This document shows positions 12,601 to 23,427 of a stretch of 64,000 nucleotides of DNA, one piece after another. Made by a program: the position numbers and the translations under genes. The stretch's first letter is position 1, and each line of letters begins with the position of its first letter. The notes under the pieces are model-generated. The model saw nothing but the letters and a program-made list of their open reading frames with translations. It did no database searches and was not told where the DNA came from. Source of the DNA: Thinopyrum elongatum (Eukaryota; Streptophyta; Magnoliopsida; Poales; Poaceae); NCBI GenBank assembly GCA_011799875.1, contig CM022300.1, positions 230,464,903 through 230,528,902 on the forward strand, in the 5' to 3' direction.

Positions 12601-14152
12601 TGAATTTGTATGGTTCAAAGTAGTTTTGATGCATGATATAGCCTCTAGACACTTGTGGGAGTAGTTGCTATCAATTTTGTTGAGTGTCACTCACTTTTAA
12701 ATTGGGACTACAAATTTAAAAAAACAGAGGAAAGAAAATGCTTAGGAGGGTATTCTCCGGGGGTTTTTCGAGCAAGAGCTTCCCAAGGCCTGCAATTTGT
12801 GAACTGGACCTCGACCCACCTCGAGATGCCATCGTGAAAGATTGTGAATGGCCATCCAATGCCTCATGAGGCATCAAAGAAGAATTTGATATGTACCTAC
12901 AGAATGCCGGGCTAACGGACTTCTTATCAGATAAGTATCCGCAATACTGTGATCTCATTGATTCCTTTGTGTGGAAATTCAAGTATGTATCTCACCGCTC
13001 TTCCCATGATGCTATATTTAACCTGTATAAAAAATCTTATCGCATGAGTGTTCGAGAATTTTTCACTGCTTGTAGAATTCCCTTTTGCGGGACTTGCCTT
13101 GAACCTCATAAATCTGATTGTAATGAACTTCTCATGAGCATTACCCGAGGGGAAACTTTAGGTATAACGCAAGCTAAAATTGGAAGCATTCATTTTCCTG
13201 CCATTCACTATTTTGCTCTATTCATAGGGATATGCATAAATGGTAAACATGACCTCGGCAACCTGTGTGCTCCTAATTTGAGCGTTCTTAAAAGTGTTGT
13301 ACTGAATGATACAAAATTTAATCTTGGGGCCATCATTGCACATTGCATAAATAAAAACTCTTTTCATGATGATCTTTATGGTGGGATTTATGCCACCCAG
13401 TTAGTTGCTTACCTTGGTATACCTATCAAAGAAAATGACCTTCAGTTGCCTGCTAGTTATCTTGATTATGATGCTATGGTCTGCCACCAGTTTCTTGAAA
13501 GGGAGAACTGCCATTCTGATACAAGCTAATCTTTAATGAGAGTCATGTTATCCGTATTACTTTGCCTACTCCTACCTTCTTTAACTTTCAGGAAAAACAA
13601 AGATATTATATAATTGAGGAGGAGGCTGAGGTGTATAGGGCACCAGAGGAGACTGCTGGTTGGAGTGAGGCCACCCGCCAAGCCGTGGTAGCTGTGCTCG
13701 AGTACGTCCCGAACTATCACTACGATTTCTAACAAGGCCAGCCATGGTCGTACACTAAGTTAGGCCAAAAGCCTAAGCTTCGGGAGTATGTATTCTCACC
13801 GACATTACATTCATGTATCACCTGTTCATTCCAATTGTCGGTGTTCATCCTTTTTCATTGTTTTTACATGTTAGGTTTTTATTTTGCTTTCTTTTGTGTG
13901 TTTGAAAAACTTTGAAAATCCAAAAATGTTTCTCACTTCTTTTCTTTTTTTCTTTCTTGTTTAGTTACTCCGTAGTAGTAAAACAAAACCAAAAACATTT
14001 CTCGTTTCTTCTTTATCTTTGTTGAAAACTTGATCACTAGTTAAGCTATTTTAGAACAGCGAGAACAAAAGAGTTTGTAAAAGTTTTTCTTTATCACTTT
14101 TAATTTGTCAATTGAATTGCTTGAGGACAAGAATGAGTTAAGTTTGGGGGGC
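12601..14152 (+). mobile_element. Athila-element 3' internal region
   Basis: The segment TGATGCATGATATAGCCTCT through GGAGTAGTTGCTATC precedes the extra Athila ORF in many grass copies, from family memory. It is followed by the extra ORF (12891-13732), an AT-rich untranslated region and a purine-rich tract TTTGGGGGGC at about 14144-14152, next to an LTR start. gag and pol are absent, so this is a 5'-truncated element. Confidence 0.7.
12891..13732 (+). pseudogene. Athila extra (env-position) ORF, frameshifted
   Basis: This is the ORF found downstream of pol in Athila-lineage retrotransposons; its molecular role is not established. Visible segments are MYLQNAGLTDFLSDKYPQY, SIHFPAIHYFALFIG and LPASYLDYDAMV. 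The first frame ends at a TAA at 13527-13529. The homologous reading resumes one frame over with RITLPTPTFFNFQ and ends with EYVPNYHYDF and TAA at 13730-13732. A single frameshift near 13527 therefore splits a protein of about 280 residues. The position, followed by the polypurine tract and LTR, fits the family. Confidence 0.75.
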
Positions 14153-14400
14153 TGATACATGCCAAACGTATCTACTTTCCAAACACTTTTGCTCTTGTTT
14201 TGGACTCCAATTCGAATCATTTGAATGAAACTAACCCGAACTGACATTGTTTTCAACAGAACTACCATCGTGTTATTTTTGTGTAGAAATAAAAGTTCTC
14301 GAATTGGGCTGAAATTTATGAAGATTTTTTCTAGAATATATAAAAATTATTGGTGAAAAGACCTGCTGTAGGGGGCCACCACGAACCCACAAGCTCAGAT
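14153..14400 (+). repeat. 3' LTR (partial) of the Athila element
   Basis: It starts TGATACATGCCAAACGTATC directly after the polypurine tract, like the TGATACGTC starts common in this lineage in wheat. It runs about 250 bases before it merges into unrelated sequence around 14400, so it seems truncated. No terminal CA was located. Confidence 0.6.
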
Positions 14401-15800
14401 GGCACTAAAAGGATCAAGAAGTGGGGTCTAGAGGGGGGTGATTAGACCCTTAACAAGTAAAAGTGGCAGTTTTTAGTTTCTTCAAGTTAAGGTTCAGTTT
14501 AGCACATGTCAAAGGGCACACAATACATTTTACCCAAGCATAGCAAGAGTATGAGCAGCGGAAAGAGTAAATCATGCAAGTGCAAGAATATAAAGGGATG
14601 GGATTGGAGTGTGCAAACGCAATGCAGACGCAGAGAATTTTTGGCGTTGTTCCAATAGTTGGTGCTATCGTACATCCAAGTTGATGGAGACATCAAGCCA
14701 CAAAGGGTAACGGCTGCGCGAATCCATGGAGGGCTCCACCCACAAAGGCTCCACGAAGAAGCAACCTTGTCTATCCCACCATGGCCATCGCCCACGAAGG
14801 ACTTGCCTCACTCGGGGAGATCTTCATGAAGTAGGCAATCTCCTTGCCCTTACAAACTTCTTGGTTCAACTCCACATCTTGTCGGAGGCTCCCAAGTGAC
14901 ATCTAACCAATCTGTGAGACACCACTCTCCAAAAGGTAATAGATGGTGTGTTGATGATGAACTCCTTGCTCTTGTGCTTCAAATGATAGTCTCGCCAACA
15001 CTCAACTCTCTCTCACAGATTTGGCTATGGTGGAAGAAGGGTTTGAGTGGAAAGCAACTTGGGGAAGGCTGGAAATCAAGGTTCAAATGGTAGGAATAGA
15101 AACTCTTGATCTCAACACATGAGAAGGTGGTTCTCTCTCAGAAAATGAATGGTGGAAGTGTAGGCGCGTTCTGTTGGCTCTCCTCAATGAGGAAGAAGGG
15201 GTGGAGGGGTATATATAGCTTCCACACAAAATCCAACCTTTACACACTTTTGTCCCATCTCGGTGGCACCGATCAGAAAACTCGGTGGCACCGATCTGTG
15301 TAAAAATATGAACGTTAGGAATCTCGGTGGGACCGACGAGAACAACTCGGTGGGACTGATGTGCAAGGGCTTAGGGAAAACTTCATCTCGGTGGATCTCG
15401 GTGAGACTGAAGTGAAGCAATAAGGTAACAGAGAATCATTCAAGCCATCTCGGTGAGACCGATTGCAACATCTCGGTGAGACCGAAATAATTGCAACAAG
15501 CAACAGAGAGCTGGCAAGGCCATCTCGGTGGGACCGAGATCCATATCGGTGAAACCAAATTGTTAGGGTTTTGGCAGTGGCTAAGTCCAGATGAACTTGG
15601 TGGCTCCGGGTAGGAAATATCATTGTGGCTGAGTTGGAAATTAGGGTTTGGACATATTTGGATGGAGAATGTGGTTGAGGGTTTTGGAGCAATATCACTA
15701 AGCACTTGAGCAACAAGATCATTAAGCAACACCTCATCCTCTTTTAATAGTATTAGCTTTCCTATGGACTCAATGTGATCTTGGATCACTTAAACAAAAA
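14401..15800 (-). mobile_element. Retroelement promoter/LTR-like region, minus strand
   Basis: On the minus strand a TATATATA box (about 15212-15219) is followed by a CT-rich leader (TTCTTCCTCATTGAGG...), and AATCACCCCCCTCTAGACC near the low-coordinate end (14427-14446). That last string commonly follows LTRs of wheat elements. At the other end, CCAAGATCACATTGAGTCC (about 15766-15785) also recalls wheat LTR ends. Upstream of the TATA box lies a cluster of TCGGTGGNACCGA motifs, listed separately. No coding sequence is visible, and exact LTR ends were not found. Confidence 0.45.
15258..15560. repeat. Cluster of nine CTCGGTGGNACCGA-type motifs
   Basis: Degenerate copies of CTCGGTG(G/A)(C/G)ACCGA start near 15262, 15282, 15323, 15346, 15389, 15450, 15472, 15524 and 15546. 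Each is a near-palindrome (TCGGT/ACCGA arms). They sit upstream of the minus-strand TATA box at about 15215, so they are in enhancer position for that promoter. Confidence 0.8.
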
Positions 15801-15956
15801 AGAAGAGTCTTGAGCCTTTGCCAGTTCTTTTCCTTAGCATTTTGAAGGGGTTCCACATCCTCTTGTCCTTGCCACGCCACTGTTGAACTTATCTGAAATA
15901 TACTAGATAAATCTATTAGTCCAACAAGTCCAGAACTGAAACCACTTCAGAAGAGC

Positions 15957-16394
15957 TCAAGAAACGATATCCTTGATACCCACCATGCTGGCAAGAAGCT
16001 TAGCAAGCTTATTAGTTTCCTCTTGTTTGGGGCTAAAATCGTCCAGCGCTTGCTGTTGCACCAGAAAGTATGCATCTGAATTTTGCAGGGACTTCCTCAG
16101 TCCTTTAGCTTCTTGCCGCAGGGCAGCTGACTGATGCCTTTCAGCTTGTAGCTGAGACTGAAGAAGCCGAAGTGATTCAGGCAGCGAGTTCGAAGAGCTT
16201 GTGCCAGCGGTAGTGGCCATTAACTCGAACACTACATCAACGCAGGACTTTGGGGTTGTCTCACTGTCTACAAGATAGTTTTTATCACCATTCTTGGAGA
16301 CCAACAGGGTTGTCTCACTATCTTGAACCTTATCTGCATTACTTTCTCTACCATTGCATAATGGGGTGCTCTTCTCCAATAATCTGTTCGCATT
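15957..16394 (-). CDS. Last exon of an unidentified gene-like region
   Basis: The minus-strand exon starts after a TTTCTCTTGTAG acceptor at 16395-16396 and runs to a stop at 15957. The peptide carries a coiled-coil-like segment (LRLLQSQLQAERHQSAALRQ, then EAKGLRKSL) and ends LASMVGIKDIVS. It belongs with the upstream exon-like blocks at 16899-21510. I do not recognise the product. A transposon-borne gene is possible because nearly everything around it is TE-derived. Confidence 0.45.
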   Translation of the reverse strand, partial: NANRLLEKSTPLCNGRESNADKVQDSETTLLVSKNGDKNYLVDSETTPKSCVDVVFELMATTAGTSSSNSLPESLRLLQSQLQAERHQSAALRQEAKGLRKSLQNSDAYFLVQQQALDDFSPKQEETNKLAKLLASMVGIKDIVS

Positions 16395-16898
16395 CTACAA
16401 GAGAAACAAGCATCCACATCACAGGTTTAGCATGTTGTATATGAAACTCATTTTGGTAAACCGGTTCAGTAGTAAGGTGGACAGGATAACAGCATGAAAG
16501 AAACATATATCTATGTACTATGGTCACTGTATTGTATATATCATTCTAGTTTATGTTGCCAAATCAAGATAGAGACACAATTCAAATCATATCTTTTTAA
16601 GACACAGCAGCATAGACAGAATATAAGTTTGGGAAACTACACAGCACTAGCAACACTTGTAATGTGCATGACATGAGAACATAACTGTTTATACAACTGA
16701 AACTGAAATCGACATAGAGCAAGAAGTTAGAACAGCAATCCAGTTAAAGAAATAGGTTTAAAACATACCTATTGCGCCATTGGAGTTTCAATTGGATCCT
16801 TCAAATTCGAAATTAGTTGGTATGAGTAAATACAGTGATGCAAGAGCAAAGGAGTATGGACCATAGCTACGGAATCTGACCTGAGAACAGTTGCTGTT

Positions 16899-17250
16899 CT
16901 ACATTAAACATGGAGTTTGGGTTCGCTGTGTTGGTCTTCGTGCTTTGGGCACTACAGTTGCTTTACAAACTGCTTGTGTGGGGGTACTCTGTGGTGGACA
17001 TGGTGTTGTGTCAACTAGAAGTGGGTTACTATCTGCTGGGGTTGGGGTTAGATGGGGTGTAGCTGGTTCTCTGTCCAACGGTGTAGGTGTACAATCTGGA
17101 AGAGTCTCGATTATGTGTGGTGGGGCTAGTTCGTGGGCCAGTACAACCATGGTTCTATCTGCATCGACGGGTAGCACCGTCTTTTCTGAAGAACGGGTTT
17201 TTACTCCCTTAGATACTGCCATCATCCCCTCCAATTCAAATGGCTGATAA
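16899..17250 (-). CDS. Exon of the same unidentified gene-like region
   Basis: This minus-strand reading continues from a PFELEGMM start through SKGVKTRSSEKTVLPVDAD, then a Pro/Thr-rich stretch (TPTPLDREPATP), to TQTPCLM before a stop. Its first 25 residues match the paralogous exons at 17716-17868 and 18172-18320 (KSGVKTRSSE, LPVDAD). It is probably the terminal member of an exon family made by tandem duplication. Confidence 0.4.
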
Positions 17251-17294
17251 ACAAGAAAAGAAATTGAATGTGCAGACATTGTATGATAGACAGA

Positions 17295-17670
17295 TGTGGT
17301 AATTCACATATATGTTGTCTAACCAAACAGGACAGCATGACACAATTTCACATATATGATGGCTAACTAAACAGGATAGCATGACACAGTTTCAGATATA
17401 TGATAGATAACTTAGCAGGATATAATGGCATAATTCAACATATGATGAGTATCTAAACATGATGACATGACATAACTATATGATGTCTTTCTAATAGGTT
17501 GCGATGAAATAATTCACATACATGTTGTCTAAGTATACAGGATGGCATGATATAATTCACATAATTGATTCATATACTAAGCAGCTGGCACTCACATGTA
17601 TGATCTCTAAACTAAGTAGATGGCATTGAATATTGTGTATACGATGTCTAAACTAAGCAATGCAAGACAC
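17295..17670. repeat. Minisatellite of ~38-bp units, block 1
   Basis: Degenerate copies of a unit like AATTCACATATATGATG + TCTAACTAAACAGGATGGCATGA repeat about nine times. Related blocks occupy 17935-18110 and 18385-18580, between the duplicated minus-strand exons. Units and exons seem to have been amplified together. Confidence 0.7.
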
Positions 17671-17715
17671 CATATGCATGATATGAGAAATATAAACATT
17701 GAAAGTTAGAGCATA

Positions 17716-17868
17716 CACCTCAGGTGGGATATAGGACTGGTCATTTGTCTCTGAATCCTCCTCTGAGGAGCTACCCGTAACCATCGAGATATATGCTTCA
17801 ACAGGTACCATTGCCTACTCTGAAGACCTTGTTTTCACTCCAGATTTTTCCATAACAGGCTCAAATGG
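17716..17868 (-). pseudogene. Duplicated exon, copy B (stop inside)
   Basis: The minus strand encodes KSGVKTRSSE, then a stop where the copies at 18172 and 17160 continue, then VPVEAYISMVTGSSSEEDSE and TNDQSYIPP. It parallels the exon at 18172-18320 residue for residue. The premature stop indicates decay. Confidence 0.45.
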
Positions 17869-17934
17869 CTGATACACATGAAGAGTAGTTCAATATACAC
17901 AGATTGTCGACAAATGGAATACGTAATGAAAAAA

Positions 17935-18110
17935 AGGATGGCATGAGATAATTCACATATGTGATGCCTAGCTACACAGGATGGCGATGCATAATTCACA
18001 TATATGATAACTGGCTAAAAAACATGGCATTGCATAATTCACATATCAGATATAGAAAGCAAACAGGAGGCATTCACACAAAGCACGTCTAATCTAAGCA
18101 GATGGCATGG
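17935..18110. repeat. Minisatellite of ~38-bp units, block 2
   Basis: Four to five copies of the same TAATTCACATATATGAT + GGCTAA + AGGATGGC pattern as block 1, ending in CACCATATGCATGATATGAG just before a duplicated exon. Confidence 0.65.
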
Positions 18111-18171
18111 CAATACAAGACACCATATGCATGATATGAGCAATATAACCCTGCCAAGTTAGAGCATACAC

Positions 18172-18320
18172 CTCGAGGGGGAATACGACTGGTCATCTGT
18201 CTCTGAATCCTCCTCTAAGGAGCTATCTGTAACCAGCAAGAAATCTGCATCGACAGGTAGCACTGACTGCTCAGAAGACCTTGTTTTCACTCCAGATTTT
18301 CTCATGACCGACTCAAATGG
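18172..18320 (-). CDS. Duplicated exon, copy C (open)
   Basis: The minus strand encodes PFESVMRKSGVKTRSSEQ, LPVDADFLLVTDSSLEEDSE and TDDQSYSPS with no stop. It is the least damaged of the repeated exons. The acidic Ser/Glu/Asp tail recurs again in the block at 18655-18850 (EGDSEGADHSYLP). Confidence 0.45.
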
Positions 18321-18384
18321 CTGATGCACATGAAGATTAGATGATTGTACAAACATTGTCGACAAATGGAATACATTATGAAAA

Positions 18385-18620
18385 AAAATAGTATGGCATG
18401 ATACAATTCACATATACGATGACTGGCTAAATAGGATGGCGTTGCATGATTCACGTATATGATGCCTGGCTAAAGAAGATGGCATTGCATAATTCACATA
18501 TATGATATAGAAACCAAACAGGTGGTATTCACACAAAGCAAATCCAAACTAAGCTGATGACATAAAAGATGTATAAAGTAAGCAATGCGAGGCGCCATAC
18601 GCATGATATGACCAACATCA
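18385..18620. repeat. Minisatellite of ~38-bp units, block 3
   Basis: Four to five further copies, ending like block 2 with CGCATGATATGACCAA before the next exon-like block at 18655. The repeated order (minisatellite, then exon) supports tandem duplication of a unit of roughly 450 bases. Confidence 0.65.
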
Positions 18621-18654
18621 TCATACCACGTTAGAGCAAACACCTAAGTGGGTA

Positions 18655-18850
18655 AATAGGAGTGGTCGGCTCCCTCTGAATCCCCCTCTGAACAGTTATC
18701 TTCCTCTGGAATACAATCTGGAATGGGGGGAGAGGGGGCCCCCAATTCGCCCACCATGGAGCGGCGTCTGCATGACATTATATTCCCACGCAACGGTCTT
18801 CTCTTTTTCTCTACATGTTCAGTACGATTGTGTACAATAACTGCCATGCA
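18655..18850 (-). CDS. Exon-like block with basic and acidic segments
   Basis: The minus-strand reading holds HVEKKRRPLRGN, SCRRRSMVGELGAP, then an acidic tail EEDNCSEGDSEGADHSYLP resembling the tails of the downstream duplicated exons. No function can be assigned. Confidence 0.35.
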
Positions 18851-19194
18851 TAATAATAAAAACATAGTTAGATTATGTAAGGCCTAAGGGGTGCATGCAG
18901 AAATCAAGACTGATGGTAGCAAACGAGTGGATAGATCGAAAACTAATGATAGCAGGCAGATAATAGCTTCAGTTTAAAAAGATAGATGATGGAGCATCTA
19001 CTGTTTGTTGCCCACCCAACATGAACCACATAGAAGACCCATGATGAACCAGATAGTAGACATATACTATTCATTGCTACCTTGATATGTGCCCCACTGG
19101 CATTTTAAAACTCAAGTTTGAACATTAGTTTGGACCTGACTCGGATTCTAAGAGGTGAACAGGACGATAAAGTAGCAGGTAATAATAATCGATG

Positions 19195-19445
19195 TATAAT
19201 GTAAGAAGACACGAAAGAGTGCGACCTCTCTTCCGGAACTGTGTAATCCTCAGGTTCATGTGCTCAATCGATGATGGTAATGTAGTTGGTGTGGCTGCTG
19301 GTAATGGGGAAGATGATCTGAGGCGGCGAAAGAAGGTCTGCAGGGGGGATCTCTGCTGCAGTGAACGCTTTTGCCGGTGGTGCACCTCGGGTGGGGTGGA
19401 TGACGGCACGGCAGGAGTGGGACAAAACACAGAGTTTTCTTTGAC
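19195..19445 (-). CDS. Exon-like block, duplicated pair member 1
   Basis: The minus strand reads CPTPAVPSSTPPEV, then RRLRSSSPLPAATP and LRITQFRKRGRTLSC. It parallels the block at 20170-20370 (SYTSPEL, RGLRSSSPPPTVTPASPSS, LRLTRLRQRGCTLVA). Both have a Ser/Pro-rich segment followed by a basic end. Function unknown. Confidence 0.35.
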
Positions 19446-20169
19446 ACCTACCTGAAAATGAAGTAAATCTGTAAGGGCTCCTTAGAATTGGAGGATTCTA
19501 AAAACGCAGGGACATAAAAACACAGGAATAGGATAGGAATGCATGTGCAAAACAGAGCATTTGCAAAAACAGGATTTCTGTCAACCTGGGTGTTTGGTTC
19601 ACATGAATTGGAAGAACACAGGAATGGAGAAACATGGTCAAATTAAAGTCAAACCACATGAAAATGTAAAATAAGAATCTTATTATGCCAGTAATGCACT
19701 TAGTCCTGTTCTTCATGCATATTAATTTGAAAAAGACGTCCAAGTGGATATTAAATTTCCTACATTTTTTCTTTGAAAGAGACACCAAAGGAAAAAAAAC
19801 TTCAGTTTTGCTTTGCTCCATTCCTTCTAACCAAATGCACGAATAGTAGTACCATAGTAAAGTTTCCAATTCTTATGTTTTCCTTCACTTTTTCTTTGAA
19901 CCAGTGGCAATTCTAGTAGGCAGTCTTCAACAGGCTGAAGCCTGCCCTCGAAATATTTTGTGAGCTTATTTGGTTTGTATGAATATCATATAATGGCTAT
20001 CTTGCTAAACCAATTCAAATTGTGGTTCAAAAGAGCATTTAGTTTTCTCCCTGTTAACTTTGTGACCATGATTCATTTCTTTCTAGATTTGCAACTGCTT
20101 TGAACCAAAGGATCCCTAAGGGATCGACATGAATGTAGAGTAACAAAGTGATGCGACGAGTGTACAACC

Positions 20170-20370
20170 TCTTTGGCGTAGCCTTGTCAACCTCAGCATC
20201 ATTGGGTTGGACTTGGAGGATGGTGATGCTGGTGTGACTGTCGGAGGCGGGGAAGAAGATCTGAGGCCTCTGGAGACAGCGCCGAGGGTACTGCTCCACT
20301 GTGATGGACGGTTCCGTTGTTGGAGCAGCTCCGGTGAGGTGTACGATGGCGAGGCTGAAGCAGGACAAGA
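20170..20370 (-). CDS. Exon-like block, duplicated pair member 2
   Basis: Minus-strand partner of 19195-19445: the order of motifs is the same and the RGLRSSSPPP and LRLTRLRQRG segments correspond. Together they suggest another tandem exon duplication in the same gene-like region. Confidence 0.35.
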
Positions 20371-20689
20371 CAGACAACGTTAATCTGAAGTGGGAGTCTA
20401 ATAGCATCTGCAATAGATGATGTAAAATACATGACCAAAAAGTGCTAGATGTAAAATGCATCAGCCGCACCGTGACCGCTCCGACAGATGCTGTAAATAC
20501 TGTTGACTCTGAACTTAACTGAAGAAACTGAACTTTACAGTCGAAACTGAATTTTACTGTCGAAACTGAATTTTACTGACGAAAATTATTGAACTAGTAG
20601 CAGAGCACTGCAATAGAAGTTTAGGGCATTCGAGCACTGGTAGCAGAGAAGCAGTGATCTAAATTAGCAGCCGCTCGAGCAGGGGACGC

Positions 20690-20975
20690 ACTAGCAGAGA
20701 GCAGCTCGTGCAGTAGCAGCGCAAGCGAGAGCAAGAGCAGAACATAGCAGCAGCATGAACGAGAGCAAGAGCGGAGCAGCAGCATGAACAAGAGCAAGAG
20801 CGGAGTAGCAGCGCCACCGACAGCAAGAGTAGAGTAGAGCAGCAACAACAATGAAAGCAAGAGCAGAGCAGCAGTGCGACCAACAGCAAAAGCAGAGCCG
20901 CAGCGCGAGCGAGAGCCGGAGTAGCAGCAGCAGCAGCGCGAGCGAGCGGGAGCCGGAGCAGCAACAGCTAGTGCT
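20690..20975. repeat. Imperfect AGC/GAGCAAGAGC-rich tandem repeat
   Basis: Degenerate repetition of GAGCAAGAGCGGAGCAGCAG and CAGCATGAAC units. On the minus strand it gives low-complexity Leu/Cys/Ala-rich frames, which I take to be artefacts of the repeat. Confidence 0.75.
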
Positions 20976-21104
20976 GGTGTGGAAGTCGCCAGCGAGGAAG
21001 CAACGACATGGGGGGGAGACGCCATGGAGGAAGTGCCGGTGACGGCGCCAGCGATGGAGACCCACCATGGCTGCTCAGTATGGAGCACCGGCAGCCCTCT
21101 GAGA

Positions 21105-21510
21105 TCAAATAAAAGATAAAATGCAGTGATGAGTGCAGAACCTCCTGGGTGGCGCCAAGTAGGCCTCGGCTTCATCGGAGGTATTGGTGAGGGTGTTGTG
21201 GTTCTGGTGGGGCAGGTGAAGACGGCTCTGTGGGGATGGAGGTGGCGCGATAGACGAGGAGAACGTTGGGGTAGCTCCTTGAAGGTGGAGGACGGGGCGG
21301 CTGATCCGGCGGGACGACAAGATCGATGACGGATCCTCATCCGTTGCGGTGGATGAGGGACGTCGAGATGTTGCTGTGGACGACAATGTCGGGGAAGAGG
21401 CTCCGGCTGGGCGGCAGTCGGGAGGCCGACGGAGGAGCGTGGGGTTTCGCACGTTTTGGCGGCCTTGCTGTACGAATGGGGGGAACGATGGGGAAGGTAG
21501 GGGGAGCCAT
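21105..21510 (-). pseudogene. First exon-like segment of the minus-strand gene-like region
   Basis: An ATG at 21510 opens 58 codons rich in Pro and Arg (VPPIRTARPPKRAKPH, SRSLFPDIVVHSN) before a TGA. Other frames stay open across the GC-rich stretch to about 21105. It could be the 5' end of the gene-like region that runs down to 15957. Its TGA and frame changes indicate decay. Confidence 0.3.
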
Positions 21511-22476
21511 GGCTTAGGGACGCGCTTGTTCGAAATGTGGGATAAGTTATGAACGTACCCCCACCGGTTTTGGCCACGCGACATCGAGGCGGCATTTTTG
21601 GCTGAGGGGTAGAAGGGGGATTTTGCGTGTCTGGGCTGCGGGACCAATTTTGGATGAGGAGGGAGTTTTCGCTCGCATTGAAATTTTGGGATAACAAGGC
21701 GTGGCGCGGGTTGAAGAGGCGGGTGTTTCACAGCAGAAGAGACAAAAGATACTCTAGCTTGAAAATTTTAGGATAACAAGGCGCGGACTCCATGTTCGGC
21801 AGAACAAACTTAACGTGTAAAAAAAACAATTCATACAAGACACAAGAGAGTCATGTCCCCTTTTACTATATTGCTATAAATGCCATGGAAAAACTACAAG
21901 AAAAATGTAAAAAAAATCAGGAGAACAAGATTAGCCTGTACAGTACCAAATCAATTCGCACTTCCCTCAACAACAACAAAAAACAAATCAATTCCCACCA
22001 CAAGAAAGAGTCATGTCCCTTTTTATATGATTACAAATGCCAAGATCTCGAATTTCAATTTTTGAATCCATGTTATGTTGAATTCGAATATATCGTTAGG
22101 TGATCTTGCGGTTTATAATGGATGTAGTCCTACATTTTGATCTTCCATCTTATATGAACATTTTACTCCACCCTATGAATATATATATTATCGTCTACCT
22201 TATGGACTAAATTTGAATCAATTTTCCCTCTTTGAATACGATTGTTGTCAAGTTATACCATCATTTAAATATTATCTTGATAACAGAAAACATGCATATA
22301 GTAGTAAGCATATTTAAATATGAACTACATGTACCATACGATCTCCAATTCAAATATTTGTATCCATTTTATGTTGAATTCAAATAACAGTACATTGGTC
22401 TAGGTAGCGAGATGTTCGGGATAATCTAAACCCTGTTTTCATATGTATAATGTGTTTAACACACATATCAATGCTC

Positions 22477-22494
22477 CCCCCCCCCCCCCCCCCC
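22477..22494. repeat. Poly-C run
   Basis: About 18 consecutive cytosines, preceded by AATGCTC and followed by GCCCACAGACA. Its length is likely polymorphic or uncertain in assembly. Confidence 0.9.
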
Positions 22495-22789
22495 GCCCAC
22501 AGACACAACATTTAGATGTTAGCTTTGAAAGCCATACATTATCTCAAATTCGAATAGTTATGTCCATGCGCGGATGCAATGTGGTCACATGATGCCTGCC
22601 ATCGATATCACAAATTCAAATCGATTTGGCCTTGTTCGATGTGAACATAGTATATAGCACGTTTGATTCAAAACCACACCAGGCATATCTGAATTATATT
22701 CATGCATGCATGAGTTACAAACATCATGAACTCTTATTCAAATATTTGAATCCACTTTTATATTGATTATCGTCTCTGTGAGCCTTTTA

Positions 22790-22814
22790 CACGCACACAC
22801 ACACACACACACAC
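22790..22814. repeat. (CA)n microsatellite
   Basis: About 12 CA dinucleotides, followed by CTCCTCCTCCC. Confidence 0.9.
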
Positions 22815-23427
22815 TCCTCCTCCCTTCGTGGATACCAATAACTTTCCTATCATGCATGCATATATACACACACACTCCCCACCACTCTGCATCCTCTACA
22901 TCACGCACACATGTTCTTGTTCTTTAGGTCGGTCTCCCACGATCTCCCTACGTCTCCATCTTTCCAACACACACCGATCGATATACCCCTCTAGCTAGGT
23001 AGGCCTGCCTACGACACACATAGTCCCTCCCATCCTCTCACCATCCATACCTCCCACCCTAACTCTGAGGCACGAGGGCACTGTCGCCCCCTATGTTGTT
23101 ATCCATCTTGTACTCGTACAGTGTCACAACTTAGCTGCACTCCCCCCCCCCCCACACACACACACACCTCTCCCTAGTTGTCTTCGTCACTCCGGGTGTT
23201 CTTTATCTCTGACACATGCATGCATGTGCACCAATCAATTTCCCTCTATGTGCGGCCAGGTCTCTCGCTATTTCCCCACACAAAATGTCCGATCTATATC
23301 TCTAGTTAAGTCTCCCCCTCTTTACCCACGTACACATCGACCAAACCACGACCTCTCTACATAGGACCGCCTACCACACACACATTAATTGCCCCTCCCC
23401 ATCTCATCATCCATTCCTTCCACTTTG

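Larger units (their letters stand above)
21760..23422. other. AT-rich and simple-repeat intergenic stretch
   Basis: No supported gene. It holds A-rich sequence (21820-22010), a C run at about 22477-22494, a (CA)n tract at 22790-22814, a second C run with CA repeats at 23143-23166, and CT-rich text with many CACACAC and CATGCATG strings. ORFs here are short and low-complexity. Confidence 0.7.

Noticed and set aside
20621..21697. 358-codon minus-strand ORF rich in Leu, Cys and Ser
   Set aside because: Its second half is a translation of the AGC/GAGCAAGAGC tandem repeat, so openness there is a product of low complexity.
15850..21760. CACTA transposon with the duplicated exons as its second gene
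   Set aside because: The layout recalls such genes, but I found no CACTA/TAGTG termini or subterminal repeats in the window.
21792..22103. Two overlapping Lys/Asn-rich ORFs
   Set aside because: They are A-rich chance frames with no start context or domain.
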